Positions 9,654-20,597 of a stretch of 64,000 nt of DNA are shown here, one piece after another; positions within the stretch are counted from its first letter, which is position 1; each line of letters begins with the position of its first letter. Under the pieces are notes generated by a model, which searched no databases, was not told the origin of the DNA, and saw only the letters and a list, made by a program, of their open reading frames with translations. Made by a program: the position numbers and the translations under genes. Source of the DNA: Shimia sp. CNT1-13L.2. GTDB taxonomy: Bacteria; Pseudomonadota; Alphaproteobacteria; Rhodobacterales; Rhodobacteraceae. The stretch is taken from assembly GCF_024331145.1 (NCBI RefSeq), contig NZ_JANDJO010000003.1, forward strand, positions 434,001-498,000, read 5' to 3'.

Positions 9654-10924
9654 TGGAGCATGACGCGCGGGTCACCCGAGCATGGGTCCTGCATCCCGAT
9701 ATCACTGGTGCCGACCAACGGCGCGAGGCCTCTTTCGCTTTGGAAGAGGCCGTTTCGCTTGCGGCCGCCCTTCCCGAACTTGATGTCGTCGGCTCGAATA
9801 CCGTGCGGCTTGCACGGCCGCATCCGGGTATGTTGTTCGGTTCGGGCAAGATCGAAGAGCTGAAGCAACTGTTCCACGACAACGAGGTTGAGCTTGTCCT
9901 GATCGATGGCCCCGTGTCGCCGGTTCAGCAGCGAAATCTTGAAAAAGCCTGGAAAGTGAAGCTTCTGGATCGGACAGGTCTGATCCTTGAAATCTTCTCG
10001 GACCGAGCCCGCACCCGCGAAGGTGTGCTTCAGGTCGAGATGGCGGCGCTGAGCTATCAGCGGACGCGCCTTGTGCGGGCTTGGACCCACCTTGAGCGCC
10101 AAAGGGGTGGTCTTGGCTTTGTTGGCGGTCCGGGGGAGACCCAGATCGAGGCCGACCGCCGTGCGATCGACGATCAACTGGTGCGCCTGCGTCGGCAGTT
10201 GAGCAAGGTTGTCAAAACACGCGAGCTGCACCGCAAGGCGCGGGCCAAGGTTCCGTTCCCGATTGTGGCCCTGGTGGGCTATACCAACGCCGGGAAGTCG
10301 ACGCTGTTCAACCGTGTCACCGGGGCCGACGTGATGGCCAAGGACATGCTGTTTGCAACGCTTGACCCGACGATGCGGGCCGTGGAGCTGCCGAGCGGGC
10401 CCGAGGTCATTCTATCGGATACGGTGGGGTTCATCTCGGATCTGCCAACCGAACTTGTTGCCGCCTTCCGCGCGACATTGGAAGAGGTTCTAGCGGCGGA
10501 CCTGATCCTTCACGTCCGAGACATTGCGCATCCCGAGACTGATATTCAGGCGGAAGACGTGCATGACATCCTGAACTCACTGGGTGTTGGGGCGGGTACC
10601 CCGATGATCGAAGTCTGGAACAAGGTCGACCTTCTGGATGAGGACCGTCAGGACGCCATGCGCACGCGCGCCGGGCGGGATGACAGCATCTTTGCGGTCT
10701 CTGCAATCACCGGCGAAGGTCTCGACGATCTTTTCACGGCGATTGCCGCATCGCTGGATGCAGAGCGCAGCGAGGAAACCGTTGATCTCGACTTTTCCCA
10801 AGGTAAGCAAAGGGCTTGGCTGTTCAAGGAAGGGGTGGTTGAGGAAGAAACCCAAGATGAAAACGGGTTTCATCTGCGAGTGAAATGGACAGCGCGGCAA
10901 GCCCGCAAGTTCGAAACACTCTGA
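9653..10924 (+). CDS. hflX: Ribosome-associated GTPase HflX
   Basis: 423 residues. The ATG at 9653 overlaps the hfq stop (TGATG); a TTG one codon earlier is less likely. The N-terminal HflX domain and glycine-rich linker (GGLGFVGGPGETQIEADRR) precede a G domain with G1 GYTNAGKST, G3 DTVGF and G4 NKVD. HflX splits stalled or hibernating ribosomes. The hfq-hflX pairing is widespread in proteobacteria. Transcription ends at the terminator shared with acnB. Confidence 0.95.
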   Translation: MEHDARVTRAWVLHPDITGADQRREASFALEEAVSLAAALPELDVVGSNTVRLARPHPGMLFGSGKIEELKQLFHDNEVELVLIDGPVSPVQQRNLEKAWKVKLLDRTGLILEIFSDRARTREGVLQVEMAALSYQRTRLVRAWTHLERQRGGLGFVGGPGETQIEADRRAIDDQLVRLRRQLSKVVKTRELHRKARAKVPFPIVALVGYTNAGKSTLFNRVTGADVMAKDMLFATLDPTMRAVELPSGPEVILSDTVGFISDLPTELVAAFRATLEEVLAADLILHVRDIAHPETDIQAEDVHDILNSLGVGAGTPMIEVWNKVDLLDEDRQDAMRTRAGRDDSIFAVSAITGEGLDDLFTAIAASLDAERSEETVDLDFSQGKQRAWLFKEGVVEEETQDENGFHLRVKWTARQARKFETL

Positions 10925-10947
10925 GCTTCCAGACACCGATCTAAATC

Positions 10948-10981
10948 AAAAGGGCCTCATCACGATTGATGAGGCCCTTTT
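10948..10981. terminator. Bidirectional intrinsic terminator between hflX and acnB
   Basis: A perfect 15-base inverted repeat: AAAAGGGCCTCATCA, loop CGAT, TGATGAGGCCCTTTT. The A/T ends give a U-run on both strands. It sits between two convergent genes and can serve both. Confidence 0.93.
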
Positions 10982-11031
10982 CACATTCGGAAAGAAAAAC
11001 GGGGCGATCCAAACCGCCCCGTTTCCTGTTC

Positions 11032-13821
11032 TTAGAAGTGTGCCGACTTGGTCGTCGCCGGGATTGCCAGCGGCGGGGCAAACTTGGTCAGGTCGATGCC
11101 TTCAACCGCGGCTTTGTACTCTTCCAGGGTCGGCGTGCGGCCGAGGATGGCCGACAGAACCACAACCGGGGTCGAGGCCAGAAGCGATTCACCCTTCTTC
11201 TCGGGAAGGTCGCCCACGACGCGGCCTTGGAACAGGCGGGTCGAGGTGGCCAGAACGGTGTCGCCCTTGGCGGCTTTTTCCTGGTTACCCATGCAGAGGT
11301 TACAGCCGGGGCGCTCAAGGTAGAGAATGTTCTCGTACTCGGTGCGCGCCTGGGTCTTCGGGAACATATCGTCGAAAGTGAAGCCCGAGTATTTCTCGAG
11401 GATTTCCCAATCGCCTTCTTCCTTCAGCTCATCAATGATGTTGTAGGTCGGCGCGGCCACCACGAGCGGTGCCTTGAACTCGACCTTGCCCATCGACTTT
11501 TCGAGGTTCTTGAGCATCTGGGCCACGATCTTCATGTCGCCCTTGTGAACCATGCACGACCCCACAAAGCCGAGATCCACCTTCTTGTCCGCGTTGTAGT
11601 AGGACACGGGGCGGATTGTGTCGTGGGTATAGCGCTTGGACACGTCTTCGTTGTTGACGTCCGGGTCAGCGATCATCGGCTCGACGATCTGATCCAGATC
11701 CACAACCACCTCGGCAAAGTACTTGGCGTTGTCATCCGGGGTCAGGGCGGGTTTTTCACCCGACTTGATCTCGGCAATACGCTTGTCGGCTTTGTCCAGC
11801 AGCCCTTGCAGGGTGCCAGCCGCGTTTTCCATGCCCTTGTCGATCATCACCTGGATGCGCGACTTGGCCAGTTCCAGAGAACCGATCAGGGTCTCGTCGT
11901 TCGAGATACAGACCGAAGCTTTGGCCTTCATTTCGGCGGTCCAGTCAGTGAAGGTGAACGCCTGGTCCGCCAGCAGGGTGCCGATGTGGACTTCGATCAC
12001 GCGGCCCTGGAAGACGTTGTCGCCGTGCTGTTCCAGCATCTGTGCCTGGGTGGCGTGCACCACGTCGCGGAAGTCCATGTGATCGGCCATCTGGCCTTTG
12101 AAGGTTACCTTGACCGATTCCGGGATCGGCATAGCCGCTTCACCGGTTGCCAGCGCCAGGGCAACGGTGCCCGAGTCCGCGCCGAAGGCAACGCCCTTGG
12201 ACATACGGGTGTGGCTGTCGCCGCCAACGATGATGTCCCAGTCATCCACGGTGATGTCGTTCAGCACCTTGTGGATCACGTCGGTCATCGAGTGATAGAC
12301 GCCCTTCGGGTCACGCGCGGTGATCAGGCCGAAGTCGTTCATGAACTGCATCAGTTTCGGGATGTTGGCCTGAGCTTTTTTGTCCCAAACAGATGCGGTG
12401 TGACAGCCCGACTGATAGCCCACGTCAACCGACGGCGAGATCACGGTGGCGGCCATCGCCTCGAGTTCCTGCGCGGTCATCGGGCCGGTAGTGTCCTGCG
12501 AGCCAACCACGTTGACCTTGACGCGGACATCCGAACCGGCGTGCAGGGTTACGCCCGGGGTGGTGCCCAGCGCGTTGCGGTTGAAGATCTTTTCGACCGC
12601 GGTCAGGCCCTGGCCTTCGACCGAAACCTCTTTGGAGGGGGCATAGGCCGATTTCAGCTCCTGGCCCAGCGCGGCTGCTGCAAATGTCTGCAGCTTCTTG
12701 CCGAAGACCACGGCGTAAGAGCCACCGGCCTTCATGAACTCCACCTTTTGCGGGGTGAAGGCGGCAGAGACGTCTTTCAGCACGTTGCCGTCGGCGTCAT
12801 GCAGGGTTTTGGTTTTGCTGTTGATGGTCAGCACGGTGCCGGTGGCAACCGAATAGGCCTCTTCCAGAACCGCTTCGCCATCTTCGTCCAGAACCACATT
12901 GCCGTCGGCGTCGGTCTTCTTGACCCAGTTGTCCAGGTCGATGCCGATGCCGCCGGTCACGCCAACGGTGGTCAGGAAGATCGGCGAGATGCCGTTGGTG
13001 CCCGCCACAACCGGTGCGATGTTGATGAAGGGCACATAGGGCGATGCCTTCTTACCGGTCCAAAGTGCCACGTTGTTTACGCCGGACATCCGCGACGAAC
13101 CCACACCCATGGTGCCCTTTTCCGCGATCAGCATGACGCGCGCATCCGGGTGTTGCTTTTGCAGCTCCTGGATTTCTACCTGTGCTTCCGGGCTGATCAT
13201 GCATTTGCCGTGAAGTTCACGGTCCGCACGCGAGTGGGCCTCTGCGCCGGGCGAAAGGAGGTCGGTCGAGATATCGCCAATGCCTGCGATATAGGTGACG
13301 ACTTTGATTTCTTCTTCAACTTCGGGAAGTTTGGTGAAGAACTCTGCCTTCGCGTAGCTTTCCAGAAGGTCCTTGGCGACAGCGTTGCCGGCTTTGAACG
13401 CCTCTTCAAGGCGCGCGGTGTCTGCTTCGTAGAGGAAGACCTGCGTTTTAAGTACGTCGGCAGCTTGCGCGGCGATGGCCGCGTCATCGCCCAGCGCCAG
13501 GTCGAGAAGAACCTTGACCGAGGGGCCACCCTTCATGTGCGACAGCAGTTCAAAGGCGAATTCTACTGAGATTTCGTCAACCGAGACCTGGCCCAGTGCG
13601 ATTTCTTTCAGGAACTCTGCCTTGACACCTGCGGCGCTCGTGGTGCCAGGAAGGGTGTTGTAGATGAAGAAGTTCAGCGAAGCTTCGCGATGCTCGTTGC
13701 CGGTGTCCTTGATCTGTTCAATCAGTTCACCCACAAGCGCGCCATCATCGATGGGCTTGGGGTTCAGGCCTTGCTCTTTACGAGCGTCGATTTCATTGAG
13801 GTAATCTGTGTACAAGCTCAT
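11032..13821 (-). CDS. acnB: Bifunctional aconitate hydratase 2 / 2-methylisocitrate dehydratase AcnB
   Basis: 929 residues, the usual AcnB length. It has the N-terminal HEAT-like helical domain (about residues 1-160), a swivel domain and the catalytic aconitase core. Likely [4Fe-4S] ligands are the cysteine in GYQSGCHTAS and the two in RPGCNLCMGN. It interconverts citrate and isocitrate in the TCA cycle and can act in the methylcitrate path. It is monocistronic and ends at the shared terminator. The roughly 250-base upstream gap should contain its promoter; a loose TTGCAA / TATACG pair is visible there near 13920, which I do not rate highly. Confidence 0.95.
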   Translation of the reverse strand: MSLYTDYLNEIDARKEQGLNPKPIDDGALVGELIEQIKDTGNEHREASLNFFIYNTLPGTTSAAGVKAEFLKEIALGQVSVDEISVEFAFELLSHMKGGPSVKVLLDLALGDDAAIAAQAADVLKTQVFLYEADTARLEEAFKAGNAVAKDLLESYAKAEFFTKLPEVEEEIKVVTYIAGIGDISTDLLSPGAEAHSRADRELHGKCMISPEAQVEIQELQKQHPDARVMLIAEKGTMGVGSSRMSGVNNVALWTGKKASPYVPFINIAPVVAGTNGISPIFLTTVGVTGGIGIDLDNWVKKTDADGNVVLDEDGEAVLEEAYSVATGTVLTINSKTKTLHDADGNVLKDVSAAFTPQKVEFMKAGGSYAVVFGKKLQTFAAAALGQELKSAYAPSKEVSVEGQGLTAVEKIFNRNALGTTPGVTLHAGSDVRVKVNVVGSQDTTGPMTAQELEAMAATVISPSVDVGYQSGCHTASVWDKKAQANIPKLMQFMNDFGLITARDPKGVYHSMTDVIHKVLNDITVDDWDIIVGGDSHTRMSKGVAFGADSGTVALALATGEAAMPIPESVKVTFKGQMADHMDFRDVVHATQAQMLEQHGDNVFQGRVIEVHIGTLLADQAFTFTDWTAEMKAKASVCISNDETLIGSLELAKSRIQVMIDKGMENAAGTLQGLLDKADKRIAEIKSGEKPALTPDDNAKYFAEVVVDLDQIVEPMIADPDVNNEDVSKRYTHDTIRPVSYYNADKKVDLGFVGSCMVHKGDMKIVAQMLKNLEKSMGKVEFKAPLVVAAPTYNIIDELKEEGDWEILEKYSGFTFDDMFPKTQARTEYENILYLERPGCNLCMGNQEKAAKGDTVLATSTRLFQGRVVGDLPEKKGESLLASTPVVVLSAILGRTPTLEEYKAAVEGIDLTKFAPPLAIPATTKSAHF

Positions 13822-14069
13822 GACGATCCCGAAGTTTTAAGTTGGGTTTGGCTAGAGCACCGGGACGCAAATGGGGTGACGAACCGGGCTTTGGATTTCT
13901 GTATGCCGTCGTATACCAAAGTGTTTTTGGTTGCAAGTCATTCGACGGTGGCAAGATGCCCCAGTCGTTTGCATGCTCTATTTACGCGTTGCGCACCTAT
14001 GAATCCAGCAAACTGGGTAAAAAACCTGATGAAACGCAGGCTAGGGCGCATTTACCGCAGGTGCGCCAA

Positions 14070-16562
14070 CTAGGGTTTGGGAACCAGAGTCGTGACTCCA
14101 ACGGCTGCCGCGCGTGCAAGGTCGGCATCCAAAGACATCGGAACGTATTCACCCCGCCGCCAGAGTTGCGCCATGTCATCATAGTAGCGCGACAGGAAGT
14201 GTCCGGACTGGCCTGTCGAGATGATGAACAGCGAACTGTCGGGGTCGGCAAAGTCATAGACACCCCGATAGGCCGCGGCGTGGACATTCTGGAACGGATC
14301 GTCTCCCGCGCCACTGGTGCGGCCGCGTTGCAACGTGTTGTCGCCGCCACTGGTGGATTGGCGGATGTTCACAAAATGGCGCAGAACCGGGATTTCACCA
14401 AGAACGGGGTGATCGTGGGTTGCCTGGTGGGCATCCCCCCAGCGCAGGCTTTCCAGCTGGTCACCATAGCGCTCTGCAATCCACAGAAGGGCATCGTCCA
14501 GCGCCAGACGCGCCATGTCTGTGCAGGTTTCAACCGGCGCGCTCTGGATCACGTCGCACCAGACCGAAGCGTTTTCGACGTTGCGGAAGACCCGCTCGAT
14601 GAACAGGGGTTCCACATGGGTGAATTCCTCGGTGAGGGGGCCAAGATCATCCTGAATCAGACGGGTCTGCAGGGCGCGCATCCATGCGGCATAGATAAGA
14701 GGTTCCGGCAGATGTTCGTTCATTTCGCCGTTCCACTCGGCCAGAAGCGCCAGAGCGCGCTGGCGCTGGCGCTCCGGCGTGCCGTCGGGGGCCGCGTCGC
14801 CGGTAAACCACAGGTTTGCGCCAACCAGCGGCAACAGGGATCGGGCCGAGAAGCTGACGGTATCCAGCTGCGTTTCCACGAAACTGTCACGGGTGTGCAC
14901 CTGACGGCCCTGCATCAGGCGCTGCCAGCGTTGGATGCGCTGGCTGTCGCCCCATTCGTATGAGACGTGCAGGGGGAACGGGCGTTCGACTGTCTTGTTG
15001 TTGGTATTGCCAACGATCCCTCCAACTGGAGCATAGAATTCGGGGTTGGAGCTGTAGGGCAGGCGACCCTGCCAGCGGTTCTGCGCAATCCAGCCCAGCG
15101 AGGGCATGCGCCCTTTGCTTTGGTGGTTGGCATGGCGACGGGGCATGGCGCCGATGGTTTTCATCGCGATGGTTTCCCGATCCGCGAGGGTCAGGTTCTG
15201 AGCCGGCGAGATATAGGGCTCGGTTGCATCAATAGCTTCGCGGACCGACTTTGCATACATGATCCCGACGGCGGCGCTCAGTGACGTGTCCTGCGCAGAT
15301 AGCGCGGTCCAACCCAGCGCCGCGACATGGCCCGAGGGGGTGATGGTGCCGAGATCATAAAAACTACCGGGCAGAACCGGCCCGTTGTCCGTCCAGCGCA
15401 ATGTGAGTGTCACCGGGGCTTCGTCGGCAATCGTGATGATGGACTTGCGGGTCACGAAGGGTTTGTACCCGTCTGGCGTTCTGTATTCCTCGGGGTTCTC
15501 GGGGTTCAGTTCCTCGATGAAAACGTCCTGATCGTCCATGTAGGCTGAGGTCAGCCCCCAACCTAGACCTTCGGAGCGACCGGAAAGGATGGTTGGCAGG
15601 CCGGGAATGGTGCCGCCGATCACGCCGCCGGATTGCAGTTCCAACCGCGCGAGATACCAGATGGCCGGTGCAGTCAGGCCAAGGTGTGGGTCATTGGCCA
15701 TGAGGGTGCCGCCGGTTGCGGATCGGTTCGGCGCGGCGGCCCATGCGTTGGATGCCCCTGCCAGGCCCCGCGGTTTGAACGGCGACAGTGGGTGCAGTGG
15801 CTGTTCGGTCGAGGCTGCGTAACGCGGCGCGCCGGGAACCAGACTTGCAAAATCGGGCAGGGCGGCAACACCGGTTCCCGGTGCATCCGGCAGAATGTCG
15901 CGCAGTCGTTCTTCTTCTGGCAGCAACAATGACGTGCGGGCGCGCAACACCTCGTCCTGCAGGTGCCCGGCCAGTTGCAGGGCCATGACCTTTTGAATGG
16001 CAATGGAATCAGCAGGTTGCCAGGGGGCAATCGCGCTTGGGAAAAGGAACATCTCAGGCGCGCCACGGCCAAGAGAGTCGCGGTTGATCTCGTCAATCCG
16101 CGCGTTCACGCCGGCGGAGTAGGCGCGCAGCACGGCAAGGGTGCGCGCGTCTTGGGCGGAAACTGACTGTACCGACAGGGGGTAAATATCGAGCCGGCGG
16201 ATCAGCGTGTCTGTGTTCAGGGTGGAACGTCCGAACAGTTCAGACAGCCGCCCCTGCGCCGTGCGACGCAGGATCATCATCTGCCAGAGGCGATCCTGAG
16301 CATGGGCATAGCCAAGGGCAAAAAAGGCGTCGCGGTCAGTTGCCGAGAAGATATGTGGAACATTGGCATTGTCGCGCACGATTTCCACCGGCGCGGAAAT
16401 CCCGCCGATCTCGAGCGTCTTGTCGTATTCCGGCAAAGACCGGGATGCGAGGAAATAGGCCAGCATGACCAAAGCTGCCGCCAAAAATACCAAGCCGCCT
16501 GCAATGCGCAGCAGCCACTGAAAGAAAACGCCCATACCGAATCCCGGATTAAGTCTTGCCAT
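14070..16562 (-). CDS. Penicillin acylase family protein (S45 Ntn-hydrolase)
   Basis: About 830 residues. The start at 16562 has AGAGGC upstream; seven more codons are possible. A membrane anchor or signal (WLLRIAGGLVFLAAALVML) comes first. An alpha-chain segment follows (VPHIFSATDRDAFFALGYAHAQDR), then the autoprocessing site with nucleophile serine in GASNAW near residue 271, followed by NDPHLGL. Ntn-hydrolases of this family cleave themselves into two chains and hydrolyse amide bonds in penicillins, acyl-homoserine lactones or other acylamides. Substrate cannot be told from sequence. It is divergent from the dehydrogenase at 16617. Confidence 0.88.
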   Translation of the reverse strand: MARLNPGFGMGVFFQWLLRIAGGLVFLAAALVMLAYFLASRSLPEYDKTLEIGGISAPVEIVRDNANVPHIFSATDRDAFFALGYAHAQDRLWQMMILRRTAQGRLSELFGRSTLNTDTLIRRLDIYPLSVQSVSAQDARTLAVLRAYSAGVNARIDEINRDSLGRGAPEMFLFPSAIAPWQPADSIAIQKVMALQLAGHLQDEVLRARTSLLLPEEERLRDILPDAPGTGVAALPDFASLVPGAPRYAASTEQPLHPLSPFKPRGLAGASNAWAAAPNRSATGGTLMANDPHLGLTAPAIWYLARLELQSGGVIGGTIPGLPTILSGRSEGLGWGLTSAYMDDQDVFIEELNPENPEEYRTPDGYKPFVTRKSIITIADEAPVTLTLRWTDNGPVLPGSFYDLGTITPSGHVAALGWTALSAQDTSLSAAVGIMYAKSVREAIDATEPYISPAQNLTLADRETIAMKTIGAMPRRHANHQSKGRMPSLGWIAQNRWQGRLPYSSNPEFYAPVGGIVGNTNNKTVERPFPLHVSYEWGDSQRIQRWQRLMQGRQVHTRDSFVETQLDTVSFSARSLLPLVGANLWFTGDAAPDGTPERQRQRALALLAEWNGEMNEHLPEPLIYAAWMRALQTRLIQDDLGPLTEEFTHVEPLFIERVFRNVENASVWCDVIQSAPVETCTDMARLALDDALLWIAERYGDQLESLRWGDAHQATHDHPVLGEIPVLRHFVNIRQSTSGGDNTLQRGRTSGAGDDPFQNVHAAAYRGVYDFADPDSSLFIISTGQSGHFLSRYYDDMAQLWRRGEYVPMSLDADLARAAAVGVTTLVPKP

Positions 16563-16616
16563 CTGCCTCTGGGGACAGGACAAACACTACGACGAATGAC
16601 AGCGAGGGAAAAGCAC

Positions 16617-17489
16617 ATGGCGAAAGTGGCGTTTCTTGGCCTTGGGGTGATGGGATACCCGATGGCGGGACATCTTCAGAAAGCCGGTCACGATGTGACT
16701 GTTTACAACCGTACTGCCGCAAAGGCAGAGGCCTGGGTGGCCGAACATGGTGGCGCAATGGGCGTAACGCCGAGAGAAGCTGCTGAGGGTGCTGCGTTTG
16801 TCATGGCCTGCGTGGGCAACGATGATGACCTGCGCAGCGTTTGCCTTGGTGATGATGGCGCCTTCGCAGGTATGGCCGAAGGTGCAGTTTTTGTGGACCA
16901 TACGACGGTTTCGGATGACGTTACAAAAGAGCTCTATGTTGTTGGAAAAGAAGCGGGAATTGCCTTTGTTGATGCGCCGATCTCCGGTGGGCAGGCAGGG
17001 GCTGAAAACGCGGTTCTGTCGATCATGTGTGGTGGCGATCAGGCTGCCTATGACGCTGCTGAGCCGGTTATGGATGTCTATTCCAAGATCTGCCGCCGTA
17101 TCGGTGAAAGCGGTGCCGGCCAATTGACCAAGATGAGCAACCAGATCGCCATCGCCGGCGTTGTTCAGGGCCTGGCCGAGGCGTTGCATTTTGCCGAGAA
17201 AGCGGGCCTAGACGGGCGCGCCGTGGTGGAAGTGATCAGCCAGGGTGCGGCTGGCAGTTGGCAAATGGTGAACCGCCACGAAACCATGCTGGACGATCAT
17301 TTCGACTATGGTTTCGCTGTTGACTGGATGCGCAAGGATCTTGGCATTTGTCTGAACACTGCGAACCGGACCGACGCCAGCCTGCCACTGACGGCGCTAG
17401 TGGACCAGTTCTACAAGGACGTTCAGAAAATGGGGGGCGGCCGCTGGGATACGTCCAGCCTTTTCAAACGTTTGCGGGCGATGGATTAA
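16617..17489 (+). CDS. NAD(P)-dependent 3-hydroxyisobutyrate dehydrogenase-like oxidoreductase
   Basis: 290 residues. The start at 16617 has an AGGGAA site; the open frame extends far upstream but that part is antisense to the acylase gene. It has the N-terminal Rossmann motif GLGVMGYPMAGHL, the substrate-binding motif DAPISGGQAGAENA and the catalytic lysine in GQLTKMSNQ. The family includes 3-hydroxyisobutyrate, tartronate-semialdehyde and gamma-hydroxybutyrate dehydrogenases, and the exact substrate is not decidable here. Its last 26 bases overlap the convergent hydrolase gene. Confidence 0.9.
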   Translation: MAKVAFLGLGVMGYPMAGHLQKAGHDVTVYNRTAAKAEAWVAEHGGAMGVTPREAAEGAAFVMACVGNDDDLRSVCLGDDGAFAGMAEGAVFVDHTTVSDDVTKELYVVGKEAGIAFVDAPISGGQAGAENAVLSIMCGGDQAAYDAAEPVMDVYSKICRRIGESGAGQLTKMSNQIAIAGVVQGLAEALHFAEKAGLDGRAVVEVISQGAAGSWQMVNRHETMLDDHFDYGFAVDWMRKDLGICLNTANRTDASLPLTALVDQFYKDVQKMGGGRWDTSSLFKRLRAMD

Positions 17490-18261
17490 GCTCTGTCTCA
17501 AACAGCGCGATCATGTGACCCCAATAGCTTGCTCCAGTCTCGTCAGAGTCTTCGAAGAGCGCCTGGTTTGGGGCATTGTGACCTTTGCGACCGCAAAACA
17601 GCACTTCTATGGGCGCGCCGGTCTGTTCGGCGCGCTTTTTCACGAGGTGCAGGTTCTTCGGTGCGATGATCCGATCGAGCGTGCTGTGAAGGAATACGCA
17701 GCGAGGGCCATCTGACCGCAATCGCCAAGGATGGATCATCGCGCCCCCGAGAACGAAAACCGCGTCGGGGGATGGAAGATTGGGGAGGTGGCGCGGGGCG
17801 TATGCCAGAGCCATCCCGGCAATACCACCGGCAGAGGTGCCGATCAGCCCGATCCGCTCATTGTGAATGCCCCATTGGCGCCTGTTGCGTTTCAGGAGTG
17901 CCAAGGCCTCTCCGATGTCCTGCCGAGCGGCCTCGCAACGAAAACCCATCAAACGTCTGGCCAAAGACACACCGGCACCAAGGCCGCGTTCCATGTTTTG
18001 GGAGATGATCTTTTGCTGTTCTTTTTCAATGCTCTCAGGGGCGGCGTTAAGGCGATAGTCGATGGCCGCGAGCGCATAGCCTTCGCCGGTTATTCGCTTT
18101 GCAAGCTGAGAGATGAAATCTGAGCAGCGCGTGCCTCGCGTGAACCCACCACCATAGGCATAGACAATAAGGGCTTTGGTTTTGCGGGACGGCAAATAAA
18201 GATCGAGCGCCAATCGGTCTGACTGGCGCTCGGTAAACACGATGTTGTTTTCAACGTGCAC
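17464..18261 (-). CDS. Alpha/beta hydrolase (esterase-like)
   Basis: 265 residues beginning with GTG. An oxyanion-hole-like motif is near residue 37 (YGGGFTRG, resembling HGGG of HSL-type esterases), and the nucleophile elbow is GTSAGG near residue 143. A late acid (HSTLDRIIAP) and a histidine (GRKGHNAP) may complete the triad. It starts seven bases after the SYLF gene stop and probably shares its transcript. The 3' end overlaps the upstream dehydrogenase tail to tail. Substrate unknown. Confidence 0.82.
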   Translation of the reverse strand: MHVENNIVFTERQSDRLALDLYLPSRKTKALIVYAYGGGFTRGTRCSDFISQLAKRITGEGYALAAIDYRLNAAPESIEKEQQKIISQNMERGLGAGVSLARRLMGFRCEAARQDIGEALALLKRNRRQWGIHNERIGLIGTSAGGIAGMALAYAPRHLPNLPSPDAVFVLGGAMIHPWRLRSDGPRCVFLHSTLDRIIAPKNLHLVKKRAEQTGAPIEVLFCGRKGHNAPNQALFEDSDETGASYWGHMIALFETELNPSPANV

Positions 18262-18268
18262 GCTGAAA

Positions 18269-18829
18269 TCAGGGAATGATGCGCGTGTATTTGACGCCTT
18301 CGAGGGTTGCGCCGATGTGCAGGCCCGCGTGGCCGAAGACCACAGCGATCACGGGTGCAAGCGTGGTGGTGGTATCGGCCTTGAGGGTGCCGCCTTCATC
18401 GACGGCGGCATACTTGAGGTCCGCGCCCGCGGCCCATCCGTTCGAGCGGCGGAATTCGGCCAATGCGCCTTGTGTCATGAAGAACAGGACGTGGGCATAT
18501 TGCTGCGCCCCGATCTGCAAGCCGAAGCTGCCCTTGGTTGCCGAGTAGTAGTCAACGGTGATGTCGTCGACCCGCAGCGCGCCACGGCCGTAACCGCCGC
18601 CAAACCCGAGGCCAGCCTCGGTGACAACTGGCATCACCAGCACACCGGTCGATTTCTCGGCCAGGTCCACCGCGTTGGGGTAGTTCGAATAGAGATAGTT
18701 GAGCGTGTTATCGACGCGGGCGTCGATTTCCTGCGCGCCGTTGCCGCCAATGCCGTTACCGCATGCGGCCGTTAGGCCCATTCCGGCCAATCCGGCCAAG
18801 GTAAAGCTGCGTCGGGTGATCAATGTCAT
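18269..18829 (-). CDS. SYLF-domain (YSC84-like) lipoprotein
   Basis: 186 residues. The N-terminus combines a twin arginine (TRRSFTLAGLAG) with a lipobox-like LTAAC, so it is an exported, probably lipid-anchored protein. The rest is the SYLF fold with a glycine-rich core (EAGLGFGGGYGRGALRV, then SATKGSFGLQIGAQQ). SYLF proteins bind lipids; bacterial members are poorly understood. It heads a two-gene unit with the alpha/beta hydrolase. Confidence 0.85.
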   Translation of the reverse strand: MTLITRRSFTLAGLAGMGLTAACGNGIGGNGAQEIDARVDNTLNYLYSNYPNAVDLAEKSTGVLVMPVVTEAGLGFGGGYGRGALRVDDITVDYYSATKGSFGLQIGAQQYAHVLFFMTQGALAEFRRSNGWAAGADLKYAAVDEGGTLKADTTTTLAPVIAVVFGHAGLHIGATLEGVKYTRIIP

Positions 18830-18950
18830 GGGTCCGCCTGTATACTGCTGTTTCTTGCCGCCGTTGTGGCAGTCATTTGCGCGAGATTATAGGGACAATG
18901 AGCAAATCTGTCACTAGCACTGTCCCGTGATCGGCAAGTTACTGCACAGG

Positions 18951-20030
<1,080 letters not shown>

Positions 20031-20062
20031 TTATGTGGGGGATCAACACGAGGGCAGCAGAA

Positions 20063-20587
20063 TTGAACTGGCACCAAACCGTCTTTGAACTCATCGATAT
20101 GCGCAGTTTCTCGAACCTCTGGTTCTGGATTGCGTTGGCTGTCATGTGGTCCTCAGCGAGCCACTGGGTGCTTGGCGTGCCCTATGACATGGTGCTGCGG
20201 GCCAAGCGCGTTGGCGGCCAGTCGGAAGTGGATCTCGAAGATCTCGTGCGCATCAATACCAACCGAATTCTCTATATCGGCCGGGTGTCCGGGCTCTGGC
20301 TTCTGAGCTTTGGCTGTTTCGTCCTCGCGATCCTTGCGGTGGTCGGTTTCGGGTTCGGGATCGAGTTCGCGCAGGCCGTGTTCCTGTTGATGTTCCCGAT
20401 GTCTCTTGTTGGTCTGATGAGCCTGTCGACGGCGACCAAGATCCAGGACGAAGAGGCCAGTGGCGCGCTTTTGTACAAACGTCTCAACCGCCATAGGATT
20501 TTCGTGCAAATCATTGGTATGATTTCGATTTTCATCACCTCGATCTGGGGGATGTACCAGAACTTCTCCTCGTCTCCGCTGGGTTGA
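20063..20587 (+). CDS. Conserved integral membrane protein, function unknown
   Basis: 174 residues from the TTG at 20063, preferred because GAGGG sits eight bases upstream; ATG codons at 20033 and 20090 are alternatives. Four hydrophobic segments are seen (around WFWIALAVMWSSASHWV, LWLLSFGCFVLAILAVVGF, AVFLLMFPMSLVGLM and IFVQIIGMISIFITSIW). It sits ten bases ahead of mfd and likely shares its transcript, but no function link is evident. I do not recognise a named family. Confidence 0.78.
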   Translation: MNWHQTVFELIDMRSFSNLWFWIALAVMWSSASHWVLGVPYDMVLRAKRVGGQSEVDLEDLVRINTNRILYIGRVSGLWLLSFGCFVLAILAVVGFGFGIEFAQAVFLLMFPMSLVGLMSLSTATKIQDEEASGALLYKRLNRHRIFVQIIGMISIFITSIWGMYQNFSSSPLG

Positions 20588-20597
20588 GGATTACAGG

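Noticed and set aside
10966-13569. Plus-strand 867-residue open frame
   Set aside because: Lies antisense to acnB, begins in the terminator, and its composition (His/Arg/Gly/Val) is that of a shadow frame.
13822-14069. GTATGCCGTCGTATAC as a GntR-type operator of acnB
   Set aside because: The dyad is imperfect and overlaps an equally weak promoter guess; not enough to annotate.
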